Of a stretch of 64,000 nucleotides of DNA, positions 40,289-49,545 are shown piece after piece (the first letter of the stretch is position 1; each line of letters starts with the position of its first letter). Origin of the DNA: Hymenobacter telluris (lineage in GTDB: Bacteria > Bacteroidota > Bacteroidia > Cytophagales > Hymenobacteraceae); contig NZ_JAFLQZ010000006.1 of assembly GCF_017313265.1 (NCBI RefSeq), positions 124,001 to 188,000 on the forward strand, in the 5' to 3' direction. The position numbers and the translations under genes are program-made. The notes beneath the pieces were generated by a model, which had not been told where the DNA came from, did no database searches, and saw only the letters and a list, made by a program, of their open reading frames with translations.

Positions 40289-41863
40289 TTACTTATTGGT
40301 CGGCAGCTCAGCCTGCTTGTAAAGCCCAACGGAAGAAAGCGTGGGGTTCAGCCGCGAGGCCGTGATGCGCAGGCGCAGGTACTGCGCTTGCAGCAACTCG
40401 AACTTGAGGATGCGCTTGTAGCCCACGGTGGTACCCGCCACCACGGTTTTCCACTCTTCGCCGTGCTTGTATTCCAGCACAAACTGCTCGATGCGCTGCC
40501 CCACGCTGATATTTTCCTGCAATTGTAGCACGTCGAAAGTCTGCGGAGCTGGGAAGGTGAAATTGAGCACCGCCGTGGTGTCGCGGCCGGTGGTGGTCCA
40601 GTACGAGTTGTATTTGGCATCCAGCATGGCTTTCGCCTGGCTGGCGTTAGTACCGGTTATCTTGGCGCCTTGCAGCAGGTTCTTCGCGTACGTTTTGTCG
40701 ATGGCCGCCTTCCAGGCTTTGAGGCTAGCTAAATCGTTTTGGCTGATGAGGCCGCGTTTATCGGGCGGGATATTGAGGAGGAGCACGCCGTTGCGGCCCA
40801 CCGAGCTGTTGTAAATATCCAGCAGCTGCGCCGGGGTTTTCACCTTGGTATCTTCGGCCGGATGATGGAACCAGCCCGGCCGGATAGACACGTCGATTTC
40901 CGCCGGATACCACACCAGGTTTTGCGCCTGCCGGATTTTCACCCGGCTCCCCAGGTCGTCCTCCATCATATTTTTGGGCGCGAAAGCCACTTCTTGCTGC
41001 GAGTTGGCGGCCACCTGCTCCTGGCTTTGCGTTTCCAGCGGCACCACGCTCCACTCCGTCTCGCGCCCGTAGCCCGATTCGGTGCCTACCCAGCGCACAT
41101 CGGGGCCCATCACGGCAATGGCGGCCGTGGGCTGCAACTTGCGAATGAGCGTGTACCAGCGGGTAAAGTCGTACACCTGCTTCTTGCCGGTCGGCCCTTC
41201 GCCGTTGGCCCCGTCAAACCACACCTCATCCACGCGGCCGTAGTTGGAGAGCAGCTCCGTGAGCTGGTTTACAAAGTAGTTGTTGTACTGCGCGGAGTCG
41301 CCGAAGTATTTAGAGTTCCGGTCCCAGGGCGAGAGGTACACGCCAAAACCCAGGCCCTGCGCGCGGCAGGCATCGGCTACTTCGCGCACTACGTCGCCTT
41401 GGCCGTTCTTCCAAGGGCTGTTTTTCACCGAGTGCTCCGTGAACTTACTGGGCCACAAACAGAAGCCGTCGTGGTGTTTGGCCGTGAGGATGACCTGCTT
41501 GATGCCGCCTTCCTTGCACGCCCGCACCCATTGCCTGGCGTCGAGCGCCGTGGGGTTAAACAGCTGCGGGCTCTCGGTACCATCCCCCCACTCTTTGTTG
41601 GTGAAGGTGTTCATGCCGAAGTGAATGAACCCCGTTATTTCCAGCTGTTGCCACCGCAGCTGCTGGGGCGAAGGAGTTACGTTGGCCGCTTGCCGAACGA
41701 TGGCCGCTTCCGAGCTGCCCGCCTCGATTTTCACGTAGCTTTTCTCGGTATACAGCTGCGAGAAGCCAGGCCGGGGCGCCAATAACCCCGCACCGATGGC
41801 AAGGAGTTGCACCAGCCGCTTTGGCCCTTTGGTTCTGCCCAAACAGGTAGGATGCTTTTTCAC
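40289..41863 (-). CDS. GH29 alpha-L-fucosidase with C-terminal discoidin-like domain
   Basis: A 524-residue secreted GH29 enzyme of the type often active on alpha-1,3/1,4-fucose (GH29-B-like). Key segments are GFIHFGMNTFTNKEWGDGTE, VILTAKHHDGFCLWPSKFTE and VDEVWFDGANGEG, with the probable nucleophile Asp217. A discoidin (F5/8C)-like region at about 420-515 (FDVLQLQENISVGQRIEQFV) may bind carbohydrate. A long basic N-terminal segment precedes the hydrophobic signal core (VQLLAIGAGLLA). It is the first gene of the fucosidase pair. Linkage preference is inferred from overall similarity only. Confidence 0.93.
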   Translation of the reverse strand: MKKHPTCLGRTKGPKRLVQLLAIGAGLLAPRPGFSQLYTEKSYVKIEAGSSEAAIVRQAANVTPSPQQLRWQQLEITGFIHFGMNTFTNKEWGDGTESPQLFNPTALDARQWVRACKEGGIKQVILTAKHHDGFCLWPSKFTEHSVKNSPWKNGQGDVVREVADACRAQGLGFGVYLSPWDRNSKYFGDSAQYNNYFVNQLTELLSNYGRVDEVWFDGANGEGPTGKKQVYDFTRWYTLIRKLQPTAAIAVMGPDVRWVGTESGYGRETEWSVVPLETQSQEQVAANSQQEVAFAPKNMMEDDLGSRVKIRQAQNLVWYPAEIDVSIRPGWFHHPAEDTKVKTPAQLLDIYNSSVGRNGVLLLNIPPDKRGLISQNDLASLKAWKAAIDKTYAKNLLQGAKITGTNASQAKAMLDAKYNSYWTTTGRDTTAVLNFTFPAPQTFDVLQLQENISVGQRIEQFVLEYKHGEEWKTVVAGTTVGYKRILKFELLQAQYLRLRITASRLNPTLSSVGLYKQAELPTNK

Positions 41864-42156
41864 GCCAGATCAGTAGTAGGTGAATTGGGAAGCGCATTGC
41901 CGGCTGCTACCCTCAGGAACTTCGGCCGGAACTGCATGGCCTTCAGGACTAGCAGTAACCTAGCGCCCACCTTGCCATCTGAGGGCCCGCCACATTACAT
42001 TCCGGCGCCTGCAAGGAAAGGCGTAGAGCTAAACCGAAAGTACTAAACTATTCAAGGATATAATTAGAAAATTCAGAAATATGTATAAAAAATAATTTGG
42101 TGTGCGCGCCAACACACCCGCACAAATACAATTGGCGTAAAACGTGAGTAGTACGC

Positions 42157-42528
42157 TTACTCTAAGGTGTATATCCGTTCTAGTAGTTGCCATTTCTCGT
42201 TGGCGGTGCTCGTGGCCGTGGTTTTCTGGAACTGCGCAACGTAGGCTTCCCATTCCGCCTGCCGGGGTTTGGCGGCGAGGGTGGTCATGGCCTGCTCATG
42301 GTCGAAGTCGGCTACGGTGTCCATAATCATGAACAGTTGGCGGCCGAGCAGATAGATTTCCATCTTCAGCACGCCCACCTCGCGTAGCCCCTGATTGATT
42401 TCCGGCCACACCGCACTAGGCGCGTGGGCCTGCTTGTATTGCTCAATCAGCGTGGCATCGTCTTGCAGAGTGAGCGTTTTGCAGTAGCGCTTGAAGTGCG
42501 GGGGGTAGTTGGTTTCGTTGTATTCCAT
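42157..42528 (-). CDS. L-rhamnose/L-fucose mutarotase family protein
   Basis: A 123-residue dimeric alpha+beta barrel protein of the RhaM-like family: RYCKTLTLQDDATLIEQYKQ, HAPSAVWPEINQGLREVGVL and LGRQLFMIMDT. The family interconverts anomers of L-rhamnose and, in related groups, L-fucose. Beside two fucosidases and near a FucP-like carrier, L-fucose is the more likely substrate. No fucose isomerase, kinase or aldolase gene is in the window. It is cytoplasmic, with no signal peptide. Confidence 0.85.
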   Translation of the reverse strand: MEYNETNYPPHFKRYCKTLTLQDDATLIEQYKQAHAPSAVWPEINQGLREVGVLKMEIYLLGRQLFMIMDTVADFDHEQAMTTLAAKPRQAEWEAYVAQFQKTTATSTANEKWQLLERIYTLE

Positions 42529-42588
42529 AGCTGGAAAAGGTATGATGGTGCCGATATGTAGGCGCTCTGCTTGCTTGCAGGCCTGTTT

Positions 42589-43341
42589 TCAAAGCGGAGG
42601 TACGAGGCTAACCGAACCTTGCCTAGTGTTCAGGCGCGCTACCAGTTCCTGCACAATAGCGGCGGCGGTTTCCCAGCGCGGCGTGTCAAACTCGGTGGCC
42701 TTTGCGGCGGGCACACTGGCAAGCTGGGTTTTGGCGCTGGCATGAAACTCGTGGGCGCCGGTAGTTGCCGCTACCTCCTGGATGGTGGCGGGCGTAACTC
42801 CTGAGCCTGGCATAATACTGATGCGCCCGGCCGCCTGCCGCACCAGCGCGGCCAGCTGCTGCTGCCCCAGCGGCGCAGTTGGTTGGCCGCCCGACGTCAG
42901 GATGCGCTGGCAACCCAGGCTGATTATTTCTTCCAGGGCCTGACTTTGGTCTACGCACGCATCAAAGGCGCGGTGAAACGTCACTTGCAAGGGGCCGGCC
43001 GCTGCCATCAGTTGTTCACAGGCCGCTACATCTACGCGGCCCGCCTGATTCAGGGCCCCCAGCACGACGCCGGCGCACCCGAGCGCGCGGCACTGCCGGA
43101 CGTCCGCTTCCATAATGGATAGTTCCTCGGCATCGTAGTGGAAATTGCCGGGGCGCGGCCGAATCAGCACGAACACCGGAATAGCCAGCAGCTCCAGCAC
43201 CCGCTGAATGGTGCCAAATGAGGGCGTGGTACCACCCTGTTCCAGGTTCTGGCACAACTCAATGCGGTGCGCCCCGCCCGCCTGGGCCGCCCCCGCCGAC
43301 TGCACCGAGCCCGCACAGATTTCCAATACGCGCGTCCTCAT
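42589..43341 (-). CDS. cutC: CutC-family TIM-barrel protein
   Basis: A 250-residue cytoplasmic protein of the CutC family: LEICAGSVQSAGAAQAGGAH, RIELCQNLEQGGTTPSFG, VFVLIRPRPGNFHYDAEEL and QRILTSGGQPTAPLG. CutC was named for a role in copper homeostasis that remains poorly supported; the fold is a TIM barrel with a pocket suggesting an enzyme. Its ATG overlaps the TGA of the glycosylasparaginase gene (ATGA at 43338-43341), so the two are translationally coupled. That favours a role in glycan or amino-sugar breakdown here rather than copper handling; the latter point is an inference. Confidence 0.9.
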   Translation of the reverse strand: MRTRVLEICAGSVQSAGAAQAGGAHRIELCQNLEQGGTTPSFGTIQRVLELLAIPVFVLIRPRPGNFHYDAEELSIMEADVRQCRALGCAGVVLGALNQAGRVDVAACEQLMAAAGPLQVTFHRAFDACVDQSQALEEIISLGCQRILTSGGQPTAPLGQQQLAALVRQAAGRISIMPGSGVTPATIQEVAATTGAHEFHASAKTQLASVPAAKATEFDTPRWETAAAIVQELVARLNTRQGSVSLVPPL

Positions 43342-44366
43342 TTCAACAGGTATTCGCTCTGCACGAGCTGCTGCTGGTTGCTGGCATCACACACGGCGTA
43401 GCTGAAGCCTTTTTGCAACGCAAAAGCGCCGTGCTGGCCCTGGTTGTTCACGGCAATAAAGCACACCTGAATGTCGCGGGCCTTGGTACCTTTGATTTTG
43501 GCAATGCGCTCCACGGCGGCTTTGCAGGCTGCTTTCGGTGCCAAGCCCTGGCGCATAAACTCCACCACCGTGTGGGCGCCGGCCATGCGAATCACGTCTT
43601 CGCCCTGGCCGGTAGCGGCGGCGGCCCCCACGGCGTTGTCCACGTACAAGCCCGAGCCAATCAGGGGGGAGTCGCCGAGGCGGCCGCGCATCTTGAAGCC
43701 CATGCCGCTGGTGGTGCAGCTGCCGCTTAGGTTGCCGCGCGCATCCTGAGCCAGCATAGCAATGGTGTCGTGGTTGTTGGGGCCGCCGCCCACCGGGCCC
43801 ACGGGTTTCTTGTTGCCGGAGTTTTCGATGTTGACAATGGGCTTGTACTCACTGGTTTTCAGCCACTCCCGGTACGCCTTTTCGGCATCGGGGCTGAGCT
43901 TTTGGGGTTCCAGCGCGAAGCCCTGCGCCACGGCAAATTGCTGCGCGCCCTCTCCCACCAGCATCACGTGCGGGGTGCGCTCCATGATGCGCCGCGCCAC
44001 TTGAATAGGGTGCTTGATGCGCTCCAAAGCGGCCACGCTGCCGCAGTTGAACTGCTCGTCCATGATGCAGGCGTCCAGCGTCACGATGCCGTCCCGGTCG
44101 GGGTTGCCGCCCAAACCCACGCAGCAGTTTTGCGAAGCTTCGGTTACCATCACGCCGGCTTCCACGGCATCGAGGGCACGGCCACCTTTGCTCAGGATTT
44201 TCCAGGCGCCTAGGTTGGCAGCTATGCCATCGTTCCAGGTGGATATAACCAGCGGCTTGCCGGCCGCCGGTAATAGCGGCAAGGCCACGGCTTCGGTTGA
44301 TTGGCTTGTGGCTAGTACTGCCAGCGAGGCAGCGGAAGAGGTAAGAAACTTGCGGCGAGTAGGCAT
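43338..44366 (-). CDS. N4-(beta-N-acetylglucosaminyl)-L-asparaginase (glycosylasparaginase)
   Basis: A 342-residue Ntn-hydrolase precursor that cleaves the GlcNAc-Asn bond left after glycoprotein breakdown. The autoproteolysis site is NNHD/TIAMLA, with Thr201 becoming the N-terminal nucleophile of the beta chain. Substrate-binding segments include GMGFKMRGRLGDSPLIGSGL and YVDNAVGAAAATGQGED. The N-terminus MPTRRKFLTSSAASLAVLAT has a twin-arginine-like motif, so folded precursor may be exported by Tat. The start at 44366 is preferred over an ATG at 44396 because it begins the signal. It is coupled to cutC downstream and completes the set of N-glycan-cleaving enzymes. Confidence 0.93.
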   Translation of the reverse strand: MPTRRKFLTSSAASLAVLATSQSTEAVALPLLPAAGKPLVISTWNDGIAANLGAWKILSKGGRALDAVEAGVMVTEASQNCCVGLGGNPDRDGIVTLDACIMDEQFNCGSVAALERIKHPIQVARRIMERTPHVMLVGEGAQQFAVAQGFALEPQKLSPDAEKAYREWLKTSEYKPIVNIENSGNKKPVGPVGGGPNNHDTIAMLAQDARGNLSGSCTTSGMGFKMRGRLGDSPLIGSGLYVDNAVGAAAATGQGEDVIRMAGAHTVVEFMRQGLAPKAACKAAVERIAKIKGTKARDIQVCFIAVNNQGQHGAFALQKGFSYAVCDASNQQQLVQSEYLLK

Positions 44367-44452
44367 GCGTGAAGAAAATAAAGTGGACGCTCGCAAGGTC
44401 GTTGGGTTTGCGAGTAACGTTTTTGAAAATTCAGAACAGCCGGCACCATGCG

Positions 44453-45817
44453 TTATCGGCGGTACCCCACCCCCTTACTGCTTGCCAGGGGCTTGAGGCC
44501 AACATTACGAAGCCGGGCAACGATGTAGCGCCCGATTTGCTTGCCCTGGTCGTTGCCATTGTTGATGCTTTCCAGGTAGTGAATGCCGCCGTAAAAACGC
44601 GAGATGGACGCTTCGGTAGCCGCCTGCCGAAAAGACGTAAAGGCCCGCTCCCCGCTCCCAAACGGAATTTCGGTGTCGTCCACGTACGCAATGTTGTCGC
44701 CCAGCAGATAGGTCAGCAGCTCGGCCGAGGCGTTGGAAACCACGGCGTGCCCGCTGGTGTACTCGGGAAAGGGTGGGGTTTGCAACATGGGCTGCCATTT
44801 CACATCCACGTGCCGATTGATGTAGGTTTCGGGGCGGATGCGGTTGGTGGCGTACTTTATTTCCCAGCAGCTGATAAAGGCGTCCATCAGCGTAACCCCT
44901 TCCAGGCACAAGACTACCACGGTTTTGTCGAAGCCCAGCTTGGCCTGCCGGGACACCAGCGCCGCAATATTCATCCAGTGCCCGCCGGGGCTGATTTTCT
45001 TGAACCCAATGGCCATGTGGCCCGCCGTATTCACGGCAAACGGGTTACAATCCCAGAACTGCGCTATCTGGGTTTGGTCGGCGGTGAGTTGCCTGGAAAC
45101 GTTGTACACCGCCTTTGCCTGCCGGTGAAAAGCCGAGGCGGTATCCCGGCTAAACGGAACCGGCAGCGCGGGCCGGAACTGCTGGGCCGAGTCAATCATC
45201 AGCGGCCGAATCGTTTTCCAATTGGGCTCTACCGGCTCCAAATACGCGGGCGGCGTCGGGTACCATTTCCCATCCTCTTTGAGCGGCGCATACCGCTTGA
45301 GGGCGCTGAGTTGGGCGTAGCGGTCCGTTTTCGAGAAGCCCACCACTGCCGCCGCCGCCAGCTTGCCCACCCGCACCGACTGCGTTAGCACGGCGGGCTT
45401 GAAACCTGCTTTTCCCAGTTCTTGTAGCAGGCGGGCCTGCTCATTGGCCAGTTCCTCCCCGGAAGGCAGCAGCAAGCGCGCGGTTTCCAAGATGCTGTAG
45501 TAGGCGGCCACCCGGTAGTCGTACTTGGCTTGCACGGTATCGAGTTGCAGCGTAGCCGGGAAGCTTTTGACGAGGCTGGGCAGTACGGGCAGACGTTGGT
45601 CGTGGGCGGCCACAATGGCGTAGGCGCCCAGCATGGTGTAGGCGTAGTAACGAGCCGCTACTGGCGGACTTACCACATCGTGCACCATTAGCATATTAAT
45701 GGTATTGAGGGCGTTACCTGGCTCTAGCTGCGCTTCTATTGAGGGCGTACCGGCCTGCAACCGGTGCGTACCAAGCAGCAGCAAGAGCACGATTATCAGA
45801 TTGGTTTTACAGCTCAT
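44453..45817 (-). CDS. Vanadium-dependent haloperoxidase/PAP2-like secreted phosphatase
   Basis: A 454-residue protein with a signal peptide (IIVLLLLLGTHRLQA) and the three shared active-site motifs of vanadium haloperoxidases and acid phosphatases: KYATNRIRP (Lys321, Arg328), PEYTSGHA (Ser355, His357) and SRFYGGIH (Arg407, His413). The architecture resembles bacterial 'vanadium-dependent haloperoxidase' homologues, many of which may act as phosphatases. The start codon overlaps the stop of the FG-GAP gene (ATGA at 45814-45817), so the two proteins are made together. Activity on a phosphorylated glycan such as mannose phosphate is possible but only a guess. Confidence 0.8.
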   Translation of the reverse strand: MSCKTNLIIVLLLLLGTHRLQAGTPSIEAQLEPGNALNTINMLMVHDVVSPPVAARYYAYTMLGAYAIVAAHDQRLPVLPSLVKSFPATLQLDTVQAKYDYRVAAYYSILETARLLLPSGEELANEQARLLQELGKAGFKPAVLTQSVRVGKLAAAAVVGFSKTDRYAQLSALKRYAPLKEDGKWYPTPPAYLEPVEPNWKTIRPLMIDSAQQFRPALPVPFSRDTASAFHRQAKAVYNVSRQLTADQTQIAQFWDCNPFAVNTAGHMAIGFKKISPGGHWMNIAALVSRQAKLGFDKTVVVLCLEGVTLMDAFISCWEIKYATNRIRPETYINRHVDVKWQPMLQTPPFPEYTSGHAVVSNASAELLTYLLGDNIAYVDDTEIPFGSGERAFTSFRQAATEASISRFYGGIHYLESINNGNDQGKQIGRYIVARLRNVGLKPLASSKGVGYRR

Positions 45818-48800
45818 CGTTCCTTCTTGTAAAACTGGATGGGGCCATTACTTACCCCCACTACCAGGTAGGGCTGGCGGTTCACCGTTATTTCACTCAC
45901 CGATTTCACGTCGCCTAGCACGCAGATGCCGGCGGCGGGCTGCTGCACGTAGCTGAACTGCCCGCGGCCGTTGCCTTGCAGCAAGCAGCCATAATTGGCG
46001 TCTATGCTGCCCAGCTTCAGCCGGTTATCGGCGTGGTTACCGAGCAGCAACAGGTCAGGGTGGCCGTCGTGGTTGTAGTCGCCGCTGGTAATCTGGCTCA
46101 CCACCGAAAACTGCGCTTCGGTGGGCAGCTCGGCTGCCACAAACTTACCACCCTGGTTGAGGTAGAGCATGGTGCGCAGCTCGTTCACTTCCAGCTTGCC
46201 GGCTTTAGCCAGCTCTTCCGCCGGGAAAATATCGGTCATGCCGGCGTCGGCGTAGGCCTTGTAGGACGTGAACCGGCGGCGCATCGGGTAGATTTCCTCG
46301 TTCAGCTCGTCGCGGCTCACGAACGGGTAGCTTTTGCCTTGCACGTAGAAATTCAGGAAGGGGTCGATGGAGCCGTTGTTGTCGAAATCGGCGTAGTACA
46401 GCTCGGCTGGCTCCTGCCGGGTGGCCCTGATTTGCGTGTTCAGGCCCAGGTTGCCGGCCACGAGGTCCGGCTGCCCGTCGGCATTCACATCCGCCACGTG
46501 CAGGCTGAACCAGAAGCCCTTTTGAGGAGTGGGGAAGTAGGTGGTGGTTTGATCTTGAAAGCCCTGCTTGGTGTTGATCCAGACGGTCAGGGGCATCATT
46601 TCGCCGCACAGCACCAGGTCCTGGCGGCCATCCTTGTTCAAATCCACCCATTGCGCGTCGGTTACCATACCGGCCTGGGCGAAGGGCACCTCGGTGGCCG
46701 TAAACTTGCCTTTGCCGTCGTTGAGCAGCAGGTGGCTGGGGGGCGCCAGCGGGTACTTGCCCGGTATCACCCGGCCGCCCACAAACACGTCCAGGTCGCC
46801 GTCGTTGTCGGCGTCGGCTGTTCGCACGCAGCTTTTGCTGCCGGCGTGCAGGGGCGGCAAATTGGCAGCAGCCAGCGTCAGGCGGCCTTTGCCGTCGTTG
46901 AGGTACAGCTCGTCCTGTAGCTCGTCGTTGCCCGGCTCGTACAAAGAGTAGCCGCCTTTGGCCAGGTACAAATCGGGGGCGCCGTCGTTGTTGGCGTCAA
47001 AAAATGTGGCCGCTGCTACCGTGCCCACTTGGGTGGTAGCCGGCCGCGCCAGGGTGGTTTCCGTGAACTTGCCGCCCGGCTGTTGCAGGTAAAGCTTGCC
47101 GATTTCGTCTTTCGAGCCACTCACAAACAGGTCGTCCAGCCCATCCTTGTTCACGTCCGCCTTGGTCATCACCGGGGCGGTTTTCGAGTACATGAACAGC
47201 ATGAGCAGCTGGCGCTTGAAGTCGTTGAGGGCCACTTCCTCGGGCTGGAAATCAAACAGCGGCGCGGCCGGCCTGAACATCGTTTTCGGCGCGGCCACCT
47301 TGCGGGCCAGCTGCTTTTCGTCGGGCTTGGCGCTGAGTTGCAGCAGTTGGTTGGCCTTCACCTTAGTCAGCAGCTGCGCCGCCTGGTTGGGCCACACCAC
47401 GCGCACGGAATCAACGGTTTGGTGGCTGCCCAAGCCGAAGTTCAGCGTGGTGGAAACGCACGACAGGTAGCCCCGATTGGGGTTCAGCTCCTGGTACTGC
47501 ACGTTGCCGGGCGTGTACACGTACACCTTCGCACCGACAGCCTGGGTGTTTTGGCTTTCGCCTTTCAGCTTCAGGGCCAGGTAGTTGGCACGATGGTCGT
47601 CGGTGCTGCGGTTGTGGTAGATGCCAGCGGGCTGGTTGATGGTGTTGACCACCAAATCCAGGTCGCCATCATTGTCGAGGTCGGCGTACACGGCGCCGTT
47701 GGACATATTGGGCTGGTTGAGGCCCCACTCCACCTGCTTGTTGGAAAACGTGAGGTTGTGCTCGTTGCGGAAGATGTAGTCGGGCACCGCTGTGGAGGGC
47801 ATGGCCGTTACCAGGTCCATGAGCAGGAACGGCTCGCGCGCCATGGCTTTTTTGATCTTGTAGTCGCCCCAGTAGCGCAGAAAATCCTTGTTGGTGTAGT
47901 CGCGCAGGTAGCCGTTGCTGATGTAGATGTCCTTGAAGCCGTCGTTGTCGAAATCGGCAATCAGGGGGCACCAGCTCCAGTCGGTTGCCGCCACGCCGGC
48001 CAGCTGTCCGATTTCGCTGAACGTACCGTCACCGTTGTTCAGGTGCAGCATATTGCGCATATACTGCTGGTACAACTCCTGATTGAGCATCAGCCCAAAC
48101 GTTTCGTAGTTTTCCTGGAGCTGCAAGGATTTTTGGCGGTGATTATCCGCGGGCAGCATATCCAGCGTGAAAATATCAAGCTGCGCGTCGTTGTTGAAAT
48201 CGGCAATATCCACGCCCATCGAAAAATGCGAGTGGTGCCGCAGCATTTGCCTGGATTGGTCGGTGAACGTGCCGTCGTGGTTATTTATATACAGGTAATC
48301 GGGCTCGTTGTAGTCGTTGGTAACGTAGATATCCGCCCAGCCATCTTTATTAATATCCGCTACCGCAACACCCAGTCCAAACGTCAGCGGGCTTTGCACG
48401 ATACGCGCCGTTTTAGAAACATCGGTGAAATGCCCGTTGTTGTTTCGAAATAATTTATTGCCCGCCAGTGCGTCTACTTCGCCTTTATAGCGGGCAAATT
48501 CCATGTTGTCAATCTTCTTGATATTATGGTTGAGCAGGAACATGTCCAGGTCCCCGTCGTTGTCATAATCGAAGAAGGCGGCCTGGGTGCTGTAGCCGGG
48601 GTCATCCAGCCCGTACGCCTTCGCCTCTTCCTTGAATTTACTGTCGCCCTGGTTGACAAACAGCTGGTTGCGCCGTATATCGTCGGCTTTTTTGCCGGAG
48701 TAGCACACGTAAATATCCAGCAGGCCGTCGCCGTTTACATCGGCCATCGTGACGCCCGTTTTCCAGCCGTCTTTGCGGCCTTCCAGTGCGGGCGAGGCTT

Positions 48801-49119
48801 GGCTGGTAATATCCTTGAACTTGAAATTACCCTGGTTAAGGTATAACCGATTGGGCCGCATATTACCGGTAAATAAAATATCCGATAATCCGTCGTTGTT
48901 AATATCACCAACAGCTACGCCGCCACCATTATAAAAATATTCGTATGATAAAATATTAAGCGCTTCGTTCTCACTGACTTCATTATTGAAAGCAATGCCC
49001 GTTTCTTTTGCGCTGAGCAGATTAAATAAAGGCTGTTGCGCCTTACTGCCAACACTGGCCCCCATACTGCATAAAACAATTATGGCTTTCAAACTGATTT
49101 CAAAACAGCAAATGCGCAT
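45814..49119 (-). CDS. Large secreted FG-GAP/VCBS-repeat protein with ASPIC/UnbV domain
   Basis: A 1101-residue extracellular or surface protein. After a signal peptide (MRICCFEISLKAIIVLCSMG) come many calcium-binding FG-GAP repeats (DINNDGLSDILFTGN, DVNGDGLLDIYVCYSG, DYDNDGDLDMFLLNH and others), which fold as beta-propellers. An ASPIC/UnbV segment (AVGAKVYVYTPG...RVVWPNQAAQLLTKVKANQL) sits near the middle and further repeats follow. The family is common in Bacteroidota beside SusC/D genes; its role (binding, scaffolding or an unknown enzyme) is unknown. It is coupled to the haloperoxidase/PAP2-like gene. The frame is open to 49203 but the signal peptide sets the start at 49119. Confidence 0.85.
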   Translation of the reverse strand: MRICCFEISLKAIIVLCSMGASVGSKAQQPLFNLLSAKETGIAFNNEVSENEALNILSYEYFYNGGGVAVGDINNDGLSDILFTGNMRPNRLYLNQGNFKFKDITSQASPALEGRKDGWKTGVTMADVNGDGLLDIYVCYSGKKADDIRRNQLFVNQGDSKFKEEAKAYGLDDPGYSTQAAFFDYDNDGDLDMFLLNHNIKKIDNMEFARYKGEVDALAGNKLFRNNNGHFTDVSKTARIVQSPLTFGLGVAVADINKDGWADIYVTNDYNEPDYLYINNHDGTFTDQSRQMLRHHSHFSMGVDIADFNNDAQLDIFTLDMLPADNHRQKSLQLQENYETFGLMLNQELYQQYMRNMLHLNNGDGTFSEIGQLAGVAATDWSWCPLIADFDNDGFKDIYISNGYLRDYTNKDFLRYWGDYKIKKAMAREPFLLMDLVTAMPSTAVPDYIFRNEHNLTFSNKQVEWGLNQPNMSNGAVYADLDNDGDLDLVVNTINQPAGIYHNRSTDDHRANYLALKLKGESQNTQAVGAKVYVYTPGNVQYQELNPNRGYLSCVSTTLNFGLGSHQTVDSVRVVWPNQAAQLLTKVKANQLLQLSAKPDEKQLARKVAAPKTMFRPAAPLFDFQPEEVALNDFKRQLLMLFMYSKTAPVMTKADVNKDGLDDLFVSGSKDEIGKLYLQQPGGKFTETTLARPATTQVGTVAAATFFDANNDGAPDLYLAKGGYSLYEPGNDELQDELYLNDGKGRLTLAAANLPPLHAGSKSCVRTADADNDGDLDVFVGGRVIPGKYPLAPPSHLLLNDGKGKFTATEVPFAQAGMVTDAQWVDLNKDGRQDLVLCGEMMPLTVWINTKQGFQDQTTTYFPTPQKGFWFSLHVADVNADGQPDLVAGNLGLNTQIRATRQEPAELYYADFDNNGSIDPFLNFYVQGKSYPFVSRDELNEEIYPMRRRFTSYKAYADAGMTDIFPAEELAKAGKLEVNELRTMLYLNQGGKFVAAELPTEAQFSVVSQITSGDYNHDGHPDLLLLGNHADNRLKLGSIDANYGCLLQGNGRGQFSYVQQPAAGICVLGDVKSVSEITVNRQPYLVVGVSNGPIQFYKKER

Positions 49120-49545
49120 AATTAAGTTGGTTGAAGTTTGCTGATTGCTGAGTTGGCGAGTTTTGGTGGCAATAAATAATTTATATAAAATTTTATTTAA
49201 CACGCAATTAATTCATAGGCCGAAAATGGCAACGTTGGCCGCCATAGGGCTCACGAGGCTTTACCCCGAGGCTATCGACAGGCCGTTGTCTTACGCTGCC
49301 TCCACAGCAGGGCGGTATCCTAGCAGCGAGTTTCAAGCTATTTGCGAGGCTTCTTCTATCTGCTTAGAGAGGTACCGCGCACTGTGGCTGATGGCGAATA
49401 TGCTAACAAGTCTGCTCTTAACCTACATGTAACTAATCTGCTAAAACATTTTAGCTTTGGGTTTAGCTTCCACCGGCTGGATTGCATGCTATATTCACTA
49501 CAGCACCGCTGGCTGTTCTTCACTTCATTCCCACCATCCGCTTTT
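49120..49545. other. Divergent regulatory region, FG-GAP gene and FucP-like carrier
   Basis: This 426-bp gap carries the second copy of the palindromic operator candidate (49439-49456) close to the carrier gene, and AT-rich DNA next to the FG-GAP gene. TTTG follows the palindrome directly, but no matching -7 box was found at the usual distance. Reading frames in the gap show no recognisable family. Confidence 0.5.
49439..49456. promoter_or_regulatory. Candidate operator, second copy
   Basis: TGCTAAAACATTTTAGCT lies 89 bp upstream of the FucP-like carrier gene. The inner 16 bases (GCTAAAACATTTTAGC) are symmetrical apart from the centre. It matches the site at 9703-9720 in 16 of 18 positions. 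The LacI regulator at 51017-52045, convergent with this carrier, is a natural candidate to bind it. Confidence 0.6.

Noticed and set aside
42099..42118. GGTGTG...CACACC inverted repeat upstream of the second GH29 gene as an operator
   Set aside because: It resembles the palindrome at 20068 only in G/T composition, the arms are 6 bp, and no spacing or neighbour argument supports a shared regulator.
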